DNA of 6,906 nucleotides, from positions 1-6,906 of the forward strand of contig CALWWS010000156.1 of NCBI GenBank assembly GCA_944385305.1, given 5' to 3'. Of the stretch, positions 5,030 to 6,906 are shown one piece after another (the stretch's first letter is position 1; the number at the start of each line of letters is the position of its first letter). The translations under genes and the position numbers were made by a program. Under the pieces are notes generated by a model, which saw only the letters and a program-made list of their open reading frames with translations, searched no databases and was not told the DNA's origin. Source of the stretch: an uncultured Oscillospiraceae bacterium (GTDB taxonomy: Bacteria; Bacillota; Clostridia; Oscillospirales; Oscillospiraceae).

Positions 5030-5575
5030 TCAGACCGCGCGGCGGTACAGAGTAATTTTAATCTTTCCGTAGCGGTACTCCCGGCCCATCTCATAGGGGG
5101 CGGGAAGGGCGGGCAGCACGCTGTCCGCCGTACTTTCGCAGACTATTATACCATTTCCTGTCACAATGTCAATCTTGGCGATGGTCTCCAGGGCTTTTTC
5201 CAGCAGACCAGTGCCGTAAGGCGGGTCCAGAAAGACCAGATCGAACTTCTCCCGACAGCCGGTAAGGAAGGCCAGATAGTCCCCCTGCACCACCTGGGCG
5301 CTCCCATCCAGCCTGGTGTGAGCCAGGTTCTCCCGCACCACCACCGCCGCCTCCCGGCGCACGTCCACGAAGGTGCAGTGCTCCGCTCCCCGGGAGAGGG
5401 CCTCAATGCCCATCTGTCCGGTGCCTGCGAAAAGGTCCAGGGCCCGCCGCCCCTCCACATCAAACTGGATGATGTTGAACACGGACTCCTTCACCTTGTC
5501 TGTGGTGGGCCGGGTCTCCAGTCCGGGCAGCTCCTTGAGCCTGCGCCCCCGGGCTATGCCGGTAATCACTCTCAT
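5030..5575 (-). CDS. rsmD: 16S rRNA (guanine-966 N2) methyltransferase RsmD
   Basis: SAM-dependent methyltransferase that modifies G966 of 16S rRNA in the assembling 30S subunit. 181 residues, a normal length. Visible features are the N-terminal RVITGIARGRRL (2-13), RPTTDKVKESVFNII (22-36), the SAM-binding motif LDLFAGTGQMGIEALSRGA (46-64) and the catalytic DPPY (117-120) of N-methyltransferases, followed by GTG. The ATG at 5575 overlaps the uvrC stop as ATGA, which implies translational coupling; AGGA about 6 bases upstream can serve as ribosome binding site. RsmD-CoaD order is conserved in many bacteria, while uvrC in front is a local arrangement. All motifs are intact. Confidence 0.96.
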   Translation of the reverse strand: MRVITGIARGRRLKELPGLETRPTTDKVKESVFNIIQFDVEGRRALDLFAGTGQMGIEALSRGAEHCTFVDVRREAAVVVRENLAHTRLDGSAQVVQGDYLAFLTGCREKFDLVFLDPPYGTGLLEKALETIAKIDIVTGNGIIVCESTADSVLPALPAPYEMGREYRYGKIKITLYRRAV

Positions 5576-6906
5576 TGCTTGTCCTGCTCCTCTCGGAAAT
5601 AGTCGTATATCGCTCTGGCTGTGTTTTGTGGCACAACCCGCTCCAGCTCCTCCAGGGGGGCCTGCCTGATCCGCTTGACGCTCTTAAAGTGTTTGAGCAG
5701 CGCACAGCGCCGCTTCTCGCCCACCCCCGGTATCTTATCCAGGGCGGAGCCTTTCATCCGCTGGGCCTGCTGCTGGCGGTGAAACTCGATGGCAAAGCGG
5801 TGGGTCTCCTCCTGAATCTGTCCCACCAGGGCGAACAGGGCCTGATTACCCTGGATGCCAATCTCCCGCCCGTCGGGGTGGGCCAGGGCCCGGGTGCGGT
5901 GGCGGTCATCCTTCACCATGCCGAACGCCGGGATGGACAGCCCCAGCTCCTCCAGCACCCCCGCCGCCACCCGGGCGTGGTTGGCGCCCCCGTCGATGAG
6001 CAGCAGCTGGGGCAGCTGGTCAAATTTCTCGTCGCCGTCCAGATAGCGGGCAAAGCGCCGGCGCAGCACCTGGGCCATGGAGGCGTAGTCGTCGGGACCA
6101 TCCAAATCCTTGATCTTGAAACGGCGGTAGTCCCGCTTCAGGGGCCGGGCATTCACATAGACCACCATGGAGGCCACAATGTCGTCCGCCCCCTGGTTGG
6201 AGATGTCGTAGGACTCAATCCGGCGGGGCGGCCCCTCCAGGGCCAGCAGCCTGCCCAGCATCTCCAGCAGCTTGCTCTGCCGCTCCTCCCGCCCGGTCCA
6301 GCACTCCACCTCCTCCACCGCGTTGCGGTCGGCCAGGCGGATGAGATCCATCTTGGCCCCCCGCTGGGGGGTAATCAGGTTCACCCGGTATCCCGCCGCC
6401 TCGCTGAGCATGCGGGCCAGGGGAACCTCGTCCTCAATCTCACAGGGCAGCAGGATCTGCCGGGGCAGGCGGCCCCGGGGACCGTAGTACTGCCGCACCA
6501 GAGCGGAGACAATCTCCTCCGGCCTGTCCTCCATGGGCCGCTCCAGCAGCTCCCAATCCTTGGCGGCCAGCTCGCCCTCCACGTAGTGGAGCACCACAAA
6601 GCAGCTCTTGGCCTGCCCGGCGTGGAAGCCCACCACGTCGGTATCTGCCAGGCTGCCCGCCACCACCTTCTGCCGCTTGCCCAGCAGCTCAATGGCCTTG
6701 TACCGATCCCGCAGCATGGCGGCCTGCTCAAAGCGCAGCTCCTCCGCCGCCCGCTCCATCTCGGCCAGCAGCTCCTCCCCCACCTCCTGAAACTTGCCCT
6801 CCAGCAGGCGCACCGCCTGGTCAATGGCCTCCCGGTGGCGGGCGGGGTCCATCTCCGCCCGGCAGTAGCCGTCGCACTGGCCCATGTGGTAGTTCAGGCA
6901 GGGGCG
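5572..6906 (-). CDS. uvrC: Excinuclease ABC subunit C (UvrC), N-terminus cut off by the window edge
   Basis: UvrC makes both incisions around a lesion in UvrABC nucleotide excision repair. 444 residues are visible; the frame is open to the edge at 6906, and the GIY-YIG nuclease domain that makes the 3' incision lies outside. The fragment starts RPCLNYHMGQCDGYC, whose cysteines (3, 11, 15) fit the conserved Cys cluster after the GIY-YIG domain, reported to bind an Fe-S cluster in E. coli UvrC. Next come a UVR domain for UvrB contact (about 35-72), the RNase H-like 5'-incision domain with ESYDISN (Asp 234), LLLIDGG (Asp 305) and HRFAIEFHR (His 376), and a C-terminal helix-hairpin-helix region (LDKIPGVGEKRRCALLKHF, 389-407). 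The Met at 6885 is internal. It ends in an ATGA overlap with rsmD. No domain in view is damaged. Confidence 0.97.
   Translation of the reverse strand, partial: RPCLNYHMGQCDGYCRAEMDPARHREAIDQAVRLLEGKFQEVGEELLAEMERAAEELRFEQAAMLRDRYKAIELLGKRQKVVAGSLADTDVVGFHAGQAKSCFVVLHYVEGELAAKDWELLERPMEDRPEEIVSALVRQYYGPRGRLPRQILLPCEIEDEVPLARMLSEAAGYRVNLITPQRGAKMDLIRLADRNAVEEVECWTGREERQSKLLEMLGRLLALEGPPRRIESYDISNQGADDIVASMVVYVNARPLKRDYRRFKIKDLDGPDDYASMAQVLRRRFARYLDGDEKFDQLPQLLLIDGGANHARVAAGVLEELGLSIPAFGMVKDDRHRTRALAHPDGREIGIQGNQALFALVGQIQEETHRFAIEFHRQQQAQRMKGSALDKIPGVGEKRRCALLKHFKSVKRIRQAPLEELERVVPQNTARAIYDYFREEQDKQ

Noticed and set aside
1..6906. Mobile element, CRISPR array, toxin-antitoxin pair or phage defence system
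   Set aside because: No transposase, integrase, direct-repeat array or defence domain is visible on either strand; every substantial minus-strand gene belongs to housekeeping families.

Overview
This window reads as a stretch of chromosome from a GC-rich, low-complexity-poor Clostridia genome. The gene content and protein style (clostridial MraZ/RsmH/FtsL-like/PBP order, a coiled-coil protein behind coaD, strong AGGAGG-type ribosome binding sites, some TTG starts) fit the Oscillospiraceae and relatives. The family assignment is an inference from sequence style, not a database match. All eight supported genes lie on the minus strand, so they are transcribed from right to left.

Right half (6906 down to 3991): an operon of uvrC (nucleotide excision repair nuclease, N-terminus outside the window), rsmD (16S rRNA m2G966 methyltransferase), coaD (phosphopantetheine adenylyltransferase, TTG start) and a 170-residue coiled-coil protein of the family often mislabelled 'ATPase'. 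The genes are tightly packed: ATGA overlap uvrC/rsmD, 29 bases rsmD/coaD, TGATG overlap coaD/coiled-coil gene. The operon ends in a perfect 17-bp hairpin followed by seven T (3935-3980).

Middle (3675-3990): an AT-rich control region of about 0.3 kb. It holds that terminator, a LexA/SOS-box-like palindrome (3840-3853), A-tracts, a good sigma-A promoter (TTGCAA-17-TATACT, 3744-3772) and 10-base-spaced GTGG repeats that look like an MraZ operator.

Left half (3674 down to 1): the start of a division and cell wall (dcw) cluster: mraZ, rsmH, an ftsL-like gene and a class B penicillin-binding protein (FtsI/SpoVD type, C-terminus outside the window). MraZ is the likely autoregulator, RsmH methylates 16S rRNA, and the FtsL-like protein and the transpeptidase act at the septal membrane. 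Between the last two genes lies a perfect 15-bp inverted repeat.

The most notable anomaly is in rsmH. In a short GT repeat near its 3' end the reading frame shifts. The conserved C-terminal tail is still encoded downstream in another frame, and adding one GT unit restores it exactly. I found no mobile element, CRISPR array, tRNA or rRNA, and no new multi-gene system. The gene complement is ordinary housekeeping, and the interest lies in the frameshift and the control regions.
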